A DNA stretch of 16,421 nucleotides from CABZJG01 sp965659715 (GTDB lineage Bacteria > Pseudomonadota > Alphaproteobacteria > Rhodobacterales > Rhodobacteraceae): NCBI GenBank assembly GCA_965659715.1, contig CBFHXE010000056.1:1-16421 (forward strand), written 5' to 3'. The notes under the pieces are model-generated. The model searched no databases. It was not told where the DNA came from and saw only the letters and a list, made by a program, of their open reading frames with translations. Positions 1 to 7,441 of the stretch are shown here, one piece after another; the first letter of the stretch is position 1, and every line of letters begins with the position of its first letter. The position numbers and the translations under genes are program-made.

Positions 1-2272
1 GATTGGTGGTATAAACTTTCCAGTCCCACCATTCGGTCTGAAGCCACTCTTCCATATGGGCGTGGATCCGATCAGCGCCGCCGGTTGTGGTGTGGCACAG
101 GAATGTCTGCTCATCAATGCGCGCCACAACGCCGTCATCGCTGAGAAAACCGTTTTCACTGCACATCAGCCCATATCGGCATTTGCCGACCTTCAGCGTG
201 CTCATCATATTGGTATAGAGCATATCCATGAATTTGCGGGCATCTGGGCCTGACACCAAAATTTTTCCAAGGGTTGACGCATCTAGAAGCCCCAAAGAAT
301 TGCGGGTTTGATTGATCTCGCGGTTCACTGCCTGATCGTGGCTTTCACCGGCGCGGGGAAAACAATAGGGCCTGCGCCACTGGCCCACCGGTTCCATGTA
401 AGCGCCTTGGTCTTCATGCCAGACCTGCATTGGCGTTTTACGAATGGGCTGAAAAATCTCGCCCCGCGCAGCGCCCGCAATCGACCCCATTGAAATGGGC
501 GTGTAGGGCGGACGGAATGTTGTTGTACCAACTTGAGGAATATCGGCGTTGAGCGCGCCGGCCAAAGTGGCAAGGCCGTTAATATTGGAGAGTTTTCCTT
601 GATCCGTGGCCATACCCAACGTGGTATAGCGCTTCGCGTGCTCGACACTTTCAAAGCCTTCTTGCGCCGCCAGTTGCACATCATTAACTTTCACATCGTT
701 TTGATAGTCTAAAAAGGCTTTGCTACGCAGCTTGATCCCTGCCCCTTGCGGCATCATCCAAACTGCTTGGATTGGCGCTTCGGCCCGCGGGCTAGCCATG
801 GTCTGCTTAGGCTTCTTTTTAGAACCTGTCGCTGTAGCTGTCTGAGCGGCGGCATCTGCCAGAATCTCATCCAACCCAAAACATCCATTTGCCGCACCTG
901 CAGTATATACGAAAGGGTTACCTTCCTGATCTAAAGGAGGGTTATGCACATCCGGGCGAAAGAATATTTCGCGCTCGTCCCAGAGTAGTTTTCCGCCGCA
1001 GTGCGACCACAGATGGACAACGGGCGACCAGCCCCCAGACATTGCAACACAGTCGCATGGAATTTCTTCCAAGACCGCACCTTCGCCGACCTGCGCGCAG
1101 ATAGATACGGATTGAACCCGCTTGCTACCATGGACTTTGGCAATCCCTTTGCCGGTCTCAACCCGTATTCCGAGCGCCCGGGCCTGATCTTCAAGCGAAC
1201 CACCGCCATGAGGGCGGGCGTCAACGATCAAAGGCACCTCTAGACCTGCATTTTTTAGTGTAATTGCAGTACGATAGGCATCATCATTATTGGTCACAAT
1301 GACGGTTCTATCACCTACCGAAACGCCAAAGTTTACCACATAATCACGTAAAGCTGACGCCAATATAACACCAGGTATATCATTTCCGGCAAAACTCAGC
1401 GGGCGCTCAATGGCACCTGTGGCTGTTATGATGCGGCCAGCACGAATACGCCACAAACGATGACGCGGTTTCGCATCACAAGGATCGTGATCATTGATCC
1501 GCTCATACCCAATCATATAACCGTGATCATAGATACCTGCGGCCATCCAGCGCTTGCGTAACGTGACATTACCCATCTCTTTCAAGGTCGTCAGAGTTTG
1601 ATCCACAAAGTTATCCACAGGCTCACCGGCGATTTCGCCGCCGTCCACCGGCGCCCGACCACCCCAGTTTGACGCTTGCTCAACCAAAAGCACCCGCGCG
1701 CCGGTTTCACCAGCGGTTTTTGCCGCCTGCAGGCCCGCAACCCCCCCACCAACAACAACCACGTCATAAAAACTATAGATATGCTCATAGGTGCTGTCGT
1801 CAGTGTCTTTCGGGGCCTTTCCTAACCCTGCCGAGTACCGAATGATCGGCTCATACACATGTTTCCAAAAGGGTCGAGGATGGATGAACATTTTGTAATA
1901 AAATCCCGCGGGCAGAAAACGCGCGAGAGCGTTGTTAATTACTCCAACATCAAAATCGAGGCTTGGCCAGTGATTTTGCGAGGTTGCTGACAAGCCATCA
2001 AAGAGTTCGGTTGTGGTGAGGCGCTGGTTGGGCTCAAATTTACCACCTTCGCCCAGATTGACCAAACCGTTAGGCTCTTCCGATCCGCTCGCTACAATAC
2101 CCCTTGGACGATGGTATTTAAACGACCGACCAACCAGCATTTGGTCATTGGCCAGCAGAGCTGAGGCCAAACTATCCCCGGCATAGCCTGTCATATGCTT
2201 ACCGTTAAAACGAAAGGTTATTTGTTTACTTTTTTCAATCAGGCGGCCGCCTGCAGAAAGACGCGTACTCAT
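1..2272 (-). CDS. soxA: Sarcosine oxidase alpha subunit, heterotetrameric type (partial, 3' end off the left edge)
   Basis: Large subunit of the heterotetrameric sarcosine oxidase, which demethylates sarcosine to glycine with tetrahydrofolate as one-carbon acceptor in the cytoplasm. The frame is open from an ATG at 2272 (first residues MSTRLSAGGR) to the window edge with no stop, giving 757 of the roughly 1000 residues usual for the family. Seen in order: an N-terminal ferredoxin-fold-like region with RSFKYHRPRG and GSEEPN, a dinucleotide-binding motif VVVGGGVAGLQAA at about residues 171-184, the central oxidoreductase domain, the conserved block KRYTTLGMATDQGK and GTTTFRPPYTP (from residue 582), and the start of the C-terminal aminomethyltransferase (GcvT-like) domain from about 620. 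The last readable residues are LQTEWWDWKVYTTN. The ribosome site is AGAGG, 7 nt before ATG. It is third in the operon after soxB and soxD, separated from soxD by 67 nt, which is unusually wide for this operon. The final part and soxG would lie beyond the left edge. Confidence 0.95.
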   Translation of the reverse strand, partial: MSTRLSAGGRLIEKSKQITFRFNGKHMTGYAGDSLASALLANDQMLVGRSFKYHRPRGIVASGSEEPNGLVNLGEGGKFEPNQRLTTTELFDGLSATSQNHWPSLDFDVGVINNALARFLPAGFYYKMFIHPRPFWKHVYEPIIRYSAGLGKAPKDTDDSTYEHIYSFYDVVVVGGGVAGLQAAKTAGETGARVLLVEQASNWGGRAPVDGGEIAGEPVDNFVDQTLTTLKEMGNVTLRKRWMAAGIYDHGYMIGYERINDHDPCDAKPRHRLWRIRAGRIITATGAIERPLSFAGNDIPGVILASALRDYVVNFGVSVGDRTVIVTNNDDAYRTAITLKNAGLEVPLIVDARPHGGGSLEDQARALGIRVETGKGIAKVHGSKRVQSVSICAQVGEGAVLEEIPCDCVAMSGGWSPVVHLWSHCGGKLLWDEREIFFRPDVHNPPLDQEGNPFVYTAGAANGCFGLDEILADAAAQTATATGSKKKPKQTMASPRAEAPIQAVWMMPQGAGIKLRSKAFLDYQNDVKVNDVQLAAQEGFESVEHAKRYTTLGMATDQGKLSNINGLATLAGALNADIPQVGTTTFRPPYTPISMGSIAGAARGEIFQPIRKTPMQVWHEDQGAYMEPVGQWRRPYCFPRAGESHDQAVNREINQTRNSLGLLDASTLGKILVSGPDARKFMDMLYTNMMSTLKVGKCRYGLMCSENGFLSDDGVVARIDEQTFLCHTTTGGADRIHAHMEEWLQTEWWDWKVYTTN

Positions 2273-2295
2273 GTGACTGCCTCTTTACGTATCAT

Positions 2296-2321
2296 AAAAA
2301 GAGTGCCTCTTGTACGAGGCA
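2296..2321 (-). terminator. Terminator-like hairpin with T-tract between soxD and soxA
   Basis: Read on the minus strand, TGCCTC (2321-2316), a six-base loop and GAGGCA (2309-2304) form a perfect 6-bp stem. It is followed by CTC and five T residues (2303-2296). This is the layout of a weak Rho-independent terminator or attenuator. It sits within an operon, between the soxD stop (2340) and the soxA start (2272), so partial read-through or mRNA processing is more plausible than full termination. Function is inferred from shape only. Confidence 0.45.
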
Positions 2322-2339
2322 TTAAACCAAGAGAAAGCA

Positions 2340-2669
2340 TTACGAAAACTCCCTCCATGACCAACCCGGGCGTTTTTTAGAAATTTTAGCCTTAAGGTCT
2401 TTGGGCGGCTCAAGGCTTTGCGCCGGATATGTGCCAAACACTTCAAGTGTTACCGTACAGCGCGCTGCATGAAACCACTTGCCACAGCCGTTCGCATGGC
2501 GCCAGCGCTCAAAATGCACGCCTTTGGGGTTTTCGCGTTGAAACAGGTAGCCTTCAAAATCCGCATCTGACGATCCCGGACCATAGCGCTTAAGATGGGC
2601 CTCGCCGCCGGGCGTCAATTCGGTCTCTTCGGCGTCAACGCCGCAATAGGGACAATTAAGAATAAGCAT
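2340..2669 (-). CDS. soxD: Sarcosine oxidase delta subunit
   Basis: Small subunit (109 aa) of heterotetrameric sarcosine oxidase, which binds a structural zinc ion. The sequence starts MLILNCPYCG, with C6 and C9 forming the CPYC knuckle; H58 and C62 (RHANGC) supply the second half, in the H-x3-C spacing known for this family. Length matches the usual 80-110 aa. I chose the ATG at 2669 rather than an upstream in-frame start because it gives the family-typical N-terminus and has GGGAG 8 nt upstream. It follows soxB by 51 nt and precedes soxA by 67 nt. The protein is expected to pack against the alpha and beta subunits and has no catalytic role of its own. Confidence 0.93.
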   Translation of the reverse strand: MLILNCPYCGVDAEETELTPGGEAHLKRYGPGSSDADFEGYLFQRENPKGVHFERWRHANGCGKWFHAARCTVTLEVFGTYPAQSLEPPKDLKAKISKKRPGWSWREFS

Positions 2670-2720
2670 ACTGCAATCTCCCGAGTGCAATGAGAACAGT
2701 AAAAAACACAAAGCGCCCCA

Positions 2721-3965
2721 TCAGTGCGCCACCCCAGCTGCGACGCTTTCATCGATAAACTTGCCTTCTTGAAAGCGGTCGAGCGAAAATTCTGCGGTTA
2801 AGGGTGAATGACCTTTAGCCATCAATTCGGCCATCCCCCATCCGGACCCCGGGATTGCTTTAAAGCCGCCGGTTCCCCATCCGCAATTGATAAAGCAATT
2901 CTCAAGCGGGGTTTTTGAAAGGATCGGCGAGCGGTCACCAGTCATATCCACAATACCGCCCCACCAGCGCAGCATTTTGAGCCGTGAAATCATCGGGAAG
3001 GTTTCTACCAACGCCCGTACAGTTTCTTCCACGTGATGAAAACTGCCGCGCTGGGTGTAATTATTATAGCCATCCGCGCCGCCGCCGATCACCATTTCGC
3101 CTTTGTCCGACTGGCTCATATATCCATGAACCGTGTTGGCCATCACCACGACATCCATACAGGGTTTAATCGGCTCGGATACCAACGCCTGTAAAGCAAC
3201 GGATTCGATAGGCAACCTAAACCCTGCCATATCTGCCAGCACACCAGAATGTCCGGCCACCACGACCCCCAATTTATCGCAGTCTATCGCACCTTTGGTG
3301 GTGTCCACACCGACGACCTTGCCGCCAGATTGACGCACGCCGGTGACCTCACATTTCTGGATGATATCCATACCCATATCAGAGCAGGCCCGCGCATAGC
3401 CCCACGCCACCGCATCATGGCGCGCAGTGCCGCCCCGCGGCTGCCACAGCGCCCCAAGCACCGGGTAGCGCGGTCCGTCGATATTCATAATTGGGCAGAG
3501 CTCTTTGACCTTTTGCGGCCCAATAAACTCGGTGCTCACCCCTTGCAGGACATTGGCATGCGCCGTGCGCTGATATCCGCGCACCTCATGATGGGTCTGG
3601 GCCAGCATCATCACGCCCCGCGGGCTGAACATGATATTATAATTCAGGTCCTGACTAAGATTTTCATAAAGTCCGCGGGCTTTTTCATAAATTGCCGCAG
3701 ATGGATCCTGCAAATAATTTGAGCGGATAATTGTGGTGTTACGACCTGTATTTCCACCACCAAGCCAGCCTTTTTCAAGCACAGCCACATTTCGAATGCC
3801 AAAATTCCGGCCAAGGTAATAGGCAGTAGCCAATCCATGGCCGCCAGCGCCAATTATAATCACATCGTATTTTTTCTTTGGCGCAGGGCTACGCCACGCG
3901 CGCTCCCAACCGGAATGAAAGCGCAATGCTTCGCGGGCCACAGCAAAAGCAGAATACCGTTTCAT
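2721..3965 (-). CDS. soxB: Sarcosine oxidase beta subunit, FAD-dependent
   Basis: Catalytic flavoprotein subunit (414 aa) of heterotetrameric sarcosine oxidase. It oxidises sarcosine to the imine that the alpha subunit then processes with folate. Seen: the FAD-binding motif VIIIGAGGHGLATAYYLG (residues 35-52), RNTTIIRSNY (75-84), GGTARHDAVAW with H183 at the position expected for the covalent FMN attachment site of the family, and the C-terminal flavin motif CGWGTGGFKAIPGSG (361-375). Length agrees with the family (about 400-420 aa). The ATG at 3965 (MKRYSAFAVA) has GGAG 9 nt upstream; a TTG 15 nt further upstream would overlap that ribosome site and is unlikely. It is first in the soxBDA(G) operon and divergent from ccmI across 177 nt. 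On the minus strand a GATAAT hexamer (3993-3988) could be a -10 element, but no good -35 is seen. Confidence 0.96.
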   Translation of the reverse strand: MKRYSAFAVAREALRFHSGWERAWRSPAPKKKYDVIIIGAGGHGLATAYYLGRNFGIRNVAVLEKGWLGGGNTGRNTTIIRSNYLQDPSAAIYEKARGLYENLSQDLNYNIMFSPRGVMMLAQTHHEVRGYQRTAHANVLQGVSTEFIGPQKVKELCPIMNIDGPRYPVLGALWQPRGGTARHDAVAWGYARACSDMGMDIIQKCEVTGVRQSGGKVVGVDTTKGAIDCDKLGVVVAGHSGVLADMAGFRLPIESVALQALVSEPIKPCMDVVVMANTVHGYMSQSDKGEMVIGGGADGYNNYTQRGSFHHVEETVRALVETFPMISRLKMLRWWGGIVDMTGDRSPILSKTPLENCFINCGWGTGGFKAIPGSGWGMAELMAKGHSPLTAEFSLDRFQEGKFIDESVAAGVAH

Positions 3966-4142
3966 AAAGCCTAGCTCCAATTAACTTATTATCTCATTGA
4001 CCTTTAGACAGAATCTACGGCCTGCGCCGCACCTCAGAGCGTCACAAAACCAATAACTTGCGACATCTGGCGCGGGTTTAGCTTTTGCCCTTTTTTCTAT
4101 ACCCAATCAGCGCTACATACAGGCTACCACAGCGGGGTCTGA

Positions 4143-5384
4143 ATGACATTTTGGCTTTTTACCATTGGATTATCGACCGTCATTGCCGGTTTTTTAATTC
4201 TCGTGCTGCGCAGTACGCGCACATCACACACAGGTACTGAGGCCGAAATCAACTTTTACAAGGCGCAGTTAAGCGACATTGAGCGTGATACAGCCCGCGG
4301 TATACTTGACCGACAAGATGCGGAACAAATGCATGCCGAAATAGGTCGCAAAATTCTACGGCTTGATAGCTCACGCTTTGAAACTGCGCCGCCCAAGGCG
4401 TTTAAACAGTCCATTTTATCGGGCTTAATTATCGCACTGGCTGTTATTGGCGGCTCACATTTGCTTTATCTTCAGCTTGGCGAGGCCTCCTATCCAAACT
4501 TACCACAGGCTGAGCGCATCGAAAGAGCGGCATTCCTGCTTGAAAACCGCCCAAGCCTTGAGGAATACGCAAAATCTTTTGTCCCGCAACAGAAACCACG
4601 AGAGATTTCAGAAGATAATAGAGGCCTGGTTGCCGAACTGCGCAGCGCTCTTGCAGAAAACCCATCAGATTTGAAAGGCCTTCGTCTTTTGGCGCGTGTC
4701 GAAGCAGGATTGCAGAATTATTCTGCTGCCAGCGCCGCTCAAAGTGAGGTTCTCAACCTCCTGGGCGCACAAGCCACAGCAGAAGACCATCTGGATTATG
4801 CAGAACTGCTTATCCTGTCCGTTGGCGGCTATGTTGCGCCAGAAGCCGAAACCGCACTGCAAGCCGCATTGCAACTAGATCAACAAAATGGTGGTGTGCG
4901 CTATTATATCGGCCTGATGTTTACCCAAAACGACCGCCCGGATCTTGCCTTTAAATTATGGCGTGATCTATTGTTTAAGGGCCCCGAAGATGCGCCATGG
5001 ATTGACCCCATCCGGGCACAAATTCAAGATGTTGCTTTTTATGCCGGCGTTCATAACTTCTCTTTGCCTGAGCAGTCTTCTACAAGCGCGCTCGTGCCTG
5101 TTGCCCCTGCCCTAAGCGATGATGCGATGGACGCGGCGGCAGAGTTAAGCCCTGAGGAACGTGCTGAGATGATCAAGGGCATGGTCGCCCAATTGTCACA
5201 AAGGTTGCAAGCCGACGGCGGCCCTGCACAAGACTGGGCGCGCCTGATTGCCGCCTATGGTGTTCTGGGAGATGGTGGGGCACTGCAAAACACCTATCAG
5301 TCGGCCATTGCTAAATTTTCAGCAGACCCAGCCGCGCTGGAGCTTTTGAAAAATGCGGTTGTGTCCGCCGGAGGCTCGCCATGA
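4143..5384 (+). CDS. ccmI: Cytochrome c maturation protein CcmI (CycH)
   Basis: Inner-membrane apocytochrome c chaperone (413 aa) that hands unfolded apocytochrome to the haem ligation complex CcmF/CcmH. Two hydrophobic segments are visible, at residues 1-22 and about 90-112. The loop between them carries the EINFYKAQLSDIERD stretch and an amphipathic, zipper-like helix ending in GRKILRLD, as in CcmI. The long periplasmic C-terminal part is helical and TPR-like, for example DLKGLRLLARVEAGLQNYSA and GGVRYYIGLMFTQNDRPDLA. Length fits the alphaproteobacterial form. The start is the first ATG of the frame, preceded by a GGGG run 6 nt upstream. Its stop overlaps the ruvX start (ATGA, 5381-5384), so the two are probably translated together. 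The remaining ccm genes are not in the window. Confidence 0.9.
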   Translation: MTFWLFTIGLSTVIAGFLILVLRSTRTSHTGTEAEINFYKAQLSDIERDTARGILDRQDAEQMHAEIGRKILRLDSSRFETAPPKAFKQSILSGLIIALAVIGGSHLLYLQLGEASYPNLPQAERIERAAFLLENRPSLEEYAKSFVPQQKPREISEDNRGLVAELRSALAENPSDLKGLRLLARVEAGLQNYSAASAAQSEVLNLLGAQATAEDHLDYAELLILSVGGYVAPEAETALQAALQLDQQNGGVRYYIGLMFTQNDRPDLAFKLWRDLLFKGPEDAPWIDPIRAQIQDVAFYAGVHNFSLPEQSSTSALVPVAPALSDDAMDAAAELSPEERAEMIKGMVAQLSQRLQADGGPAQDWARLIAAYGVLGDGGALQNTYQSAIAKFSADPAALELLKNAVVSAGGSP

Positions 5385-5854
5385 TTTGCGATGATATTGA
5401 GAGCTTTGCAGCGACTGTGCGTCCGCTTCAGCCTTTGATCGGGCTTGATCTGGGCACCAAAACCATAGGCGTTGCTATATCAGATAGCCTACGCCTGACC
5501 GCGACCCCTATCGAGACCATAAAGCGGGTTAAATTCACTGCGGATGCGGCCCGGCTAATGGATATGATCACAGAACGTGACATTGGCGGAATAATCCTTG
5601 GCCTGCCGCGCAATATGGATGGCAGCGAAGGACCGCGGTGCCAATCCACCCGCGCTTTTGCCCGCAACCTATCGCGTATATACGATCTTCCAATCGGGTT
5701 TTGGGATGAACGCTTGTCAACTGTAGCGGCTAAAAAAGCACTGCTTGAGGCGGATACTTCCCGAAAGCGTCGTGCTGAGGTCATTGATCATGTGGCGGCT
5801 TCCTATATTCTACAAGGGGCGCTCGATAGATTGCGCCATATGGCCAATAACTAA
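5381..5854 (+). CDS. ruvX: Holliday junction resolvase-like protein RuvX / YqgF
   Basis: Cytoplasmic RNase H-fold nuclease (157 aa) of the YqgF family, implicated in pre-16S rRNA 5' processing and, from structure, in Holliday junction resolution. Seen: GLDLGTKTIGVA (residues 21-32) with the first catalytic Asp at 23, GLPRNMDGSEG (74-84), FWDERLST with E110 (108-114), and the final acidic motif IDHVAASYILQ with D136. All expected acidic residues are present. About 17 residues precede the first strand, somewhat longer than minimal family members, but the ATGA overlap with ccmI supports this start. It is followed by the DUF1289 gene after 11 nt. Confidence 0.93.
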   Translation: MICDDIESFAATVRPLQPLIGLDLGTKTIGVAISDSLRLTATPIETIKRVKFTADAARLMDMITERDIGGIILGLPRNMDGSEGPRCQSTRAFARNLSRIYDLPIGFWDERLSTVAAKKALLEADTSRKRRAEVIDHVAASYILQGALDRLRHMANN

Positions 5855-5865
5855 GGGCGAGTGTT

Positions 5866-6099
5866 TTGAGCAATCAAATATGGAAGCGAGATGAGATCGC
5901 ATCACCCTGTGTCAAAATCTGCGTTGTGCATCCGGTAGAGCGTATTTGCACCGGATGTTATCGCAGTATTGACGAGATTGGCGCTTGGTCAAGAATGAGC
6001 CCCGAGGAACGCGCTGCGATTATGCAAGAGCTGCCGGATCGCGCTGTTTCGCTCAAAAAACGCCGCGGGGGACGTGCCGCACGGATCAAGCGCACCTAA
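5866..6099 (+). CDS. DUF1289 domain protein, four-cysteine
   Basis: Small protein (77 aa) of the DUF1289 family. It carries the diagnostic pattern SPCVKIC (C15, C19) and ICTGCYRS (C28, C31), followed by EIGAWSRMSPEERAAI. The four cysteines could bind zinc or an iron-sulphur cluster; this is inference, and no biochemical role is established to my knowledge. The C-terminus is very basic (KKRRGGRAARIKR). The only sensible in-frame start is TTG at 5866, placed after GGGCGAG and 11 nt downstream of the ruvX stop, which suggests operon expression with ccmI-ruvX. It converges on the dioxygenase-like gene with a 38-nt gap that shows no clear terminator. Confidence 0.85.
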   Translation: MSNQIWKRDEIASPCVKICVVHPVERICTGCYRSIDEIGAWSRMSPEERAAIMQELPDRAVSLKKRRGGRAARIKRT

Positions 6100-6137
6100 A
6101 TGGAAAAGGATTTCGGCCACAAGGCGGCGCTCATTGA

Positions 6138-6956
6138 CTAAACATGGTTCCAAAGGGCTTTCCCCCCTAATTCAGGGCGAAAATAGGCTATCATCCGTCC
6201 TTCGTCCGGGGTTTTAGCGCCACTCTCCCAGGGGGCAATCCCATGCAGGGCCAAACGGTGCACGACATAGGCTTCGCCCGGTTGGGCATGTACAACCACC
6301 CTTTTGCAGCGCTCGAAAACCTGCCGCCGTGCAGTTTGATAGACCTCGGTGACATCAAGCTCTGCCCAACTGGGGGTTTCAATGCCCTGAAATGCCTTTT
6401 GAAAGACCTCGGCCATAATCAGATGCGACCCTTCCCAAACAACCATCGGGCTGGCAGCGGGCGAACAGGTATTTAGCGGCAAGCCCAAAATAAAGGCGTG
6501 CGGTTCTTTGAGCATACGGCGGCGGTCCGGCCCCACGGCCAAAAGCCCGTCCACATGCGCCGCATCACGTTTTTTGCGGTATCTAAAACCGGCCTCGGTC
6601 TCACCTTGTCGGGGTTTTGGATAACCGGGATAGATCACGGATAATTGCGCTGGATGAAACGGCAAATAGTCTATTTCTGACAGCCAATCGATCACTTCGC
6701 CCACTAAAGGAACCCCGCCCAAGGCGCCCTGCCCGTCCGATGCCAGCGCATCGACCCCGACAAACCAAGTGCCTTGGCATTGCAGCCATTTTTTTCGCAT
6801 TTCGGGCTGTTCAACAACCGCCTTTGCCTGCTGTAATGCCTCTTGTGCCCAAGCGGCAATAGCAGGGTCATAGGTAAACCGCTTCCAGCCTTTTGTTGCG
6901 AACACCAATACCTCCCGCTGTGGTTTGGCGCAGCGTATCGCAGAAGCCACGTCCAC
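6138..6956 (-). CDS. Fe(II)/2-oxoglutarate dioxygenase-like protein (PhyH-type fold)
   Basis: A 272-aa soluble protein with the marks of a non-haem iron, 2-oxoglutarate-dependent oxygenase. Seen: H134-x-D136 in DAAHVDGLL, a downstream strand HAFILGLPLNTCSP, the motif VVWEGSHLIM (172-181) that resembles the hydrophobic-then-G-S-H strand of PhyH proteins, a distal histidine (H233 or H238) in EAYVVHRLALHGIAPWE, and a candidate 2-oxoglutarate-binding arginine (R254 or R260) in GRMIAYFRPE. The substrate cannot be told from sequence. The start is a GTG at 6956, forced by an in-frame stop just upstream; a second GTG at 6950 is possible, and neither has a strong ribosome site. It lies 15 nt downstream of the small exported-protein gene, so the two likely share a transcript. 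Confidence 0.7.
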   Translation of the reverse strand: MDVASAIRCAKPQREVLVFATKGWKRFTYDPAIAAWAQEALQQAKAVVEQPEMRKKWLQCQGTWFVGVDALASDGQGALGGVPLVGEVIDWLSEIDYLPFHPAQLSVIYPGYPKPRQGETEAGFRYRKKRDAAHVDGLLAVGPDRRRMLKEPHAFILGLPLNTCSPAASPMVVWEGSHLIMAEVFQKAFQGIETPSWAELDVTEVYQTARRQVFERCKRVVVHAQPGEAYVVHRLALHGIAPWESGAKTPDEGRMIAYFRPELGGKALWNHV

Positions 6957-6971
6957 GGCAATAGAACAGAC

Positions 6972-7268
6972 TCAAAAATGCTGATTTGTAATTATTTTGT
7001 AATCCTCCAACAGTGCAACCGGCAGCCCAAGCGGCATGGTTTCAAACCCACGTCCCTGCATCAGCACGCACATTTTACCTTTGCGATCGGTTCTTGCGGC
7101 AAACCAAGCGCGGGTTTTTTCATTGCGGTAAATTTCCACTAAGTTTCCACCTTTTGATAGGCCTCTAAATAAAATCCGATAGGTTTTGGTTTTACCAAGC
7201 GCCATTTCGCGCGGATCACAGGCAAATGCTGGTGTAGCCATCAACAAAATAATCAACAAATATTTCAT
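6972..7268 (-). CDS. Small exported protein of unknown function
   Basis: A 98-aa protein with a clear signal peptide: K2, a hydrophobic core (LLIILLM), then ATPAFA followed by C17, so cleavage after A16 is likely. The AFAC sequence lacks the Leu normally at -3 of a lipobox, so a periplasmic protein is favoured over a lipoprotein. The mature part is about 82 aa, basic, with two cysteines (C17 and one in KMCVLMQGRG) that could form a disulphide. I do not recognise the family. The ATG at 7268 has GGAGG 4 nt upstream. It lies directly upstream of the dioxygenase-like gene and is divergent from the CoA ligase gene across 173 nt. Confidence 0.75.
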   Translation of the reverse strand: MKYLLIILLMATPAFACDPREMALGKTKTYRILFRGLSKGGNLVEIYRNEKTRAWFAARTDRKGKMCVLMQGRGFETMPLGLPVALLEDYKIITNQHF

Positions 7269-7441
7269 GTAGCCTCCACATTGCGCCGCTGCGATTTTGG
7301 CGAAAAAGGCGCAGAACTTGGTTAAGCCAGCGTGCGCAGTTTAAGCTATTAGGCGCTCCGGGCTTTCGCCTATTGAAGTTGCTTGGTTTTTGGCTGTAGC
7401 CTGCTCACAATTTCCCACGGCGCGAGCAGACGGCGGCAGCA

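Noticed and set aside
1611..1619. Sequence TTATCCACA, identical to a DnaA box.
   Set aside because: It is a single copy inside the soxA coding sequence, with no AT-rich region, further boxes or origin-linked genes nearby. Chance occurrence.
1..2272. First impression of a degraded sarcosine oxidase alpha gene, because no stop-bounded long frame shows on the minus strand.
   Set aside because: Checking the frame from ATG 2272 at several points (the GGGVAGLQ motif near 1741, VDARPHGGG near 1225, GTTTFRPPYTP near 530, and the left edge) shows one continuous frame. It simply has no stop inside the window.
3249..3722. A 157-codon open frame on the plus strand opposite soxB.
   Set aside because: It is antisense to a well-conserved flavoprotein gene and its translation has no recognisable motif.
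7350..7372. Inverted repeat TAGGCG-N11-CGCCTA between the exported-protein gene and the CoA ligase gene.
   Set aside because: Only six bp, with a mismatch immediately outside, no T-tract and no clear promoter context. Too weak to call an operator.
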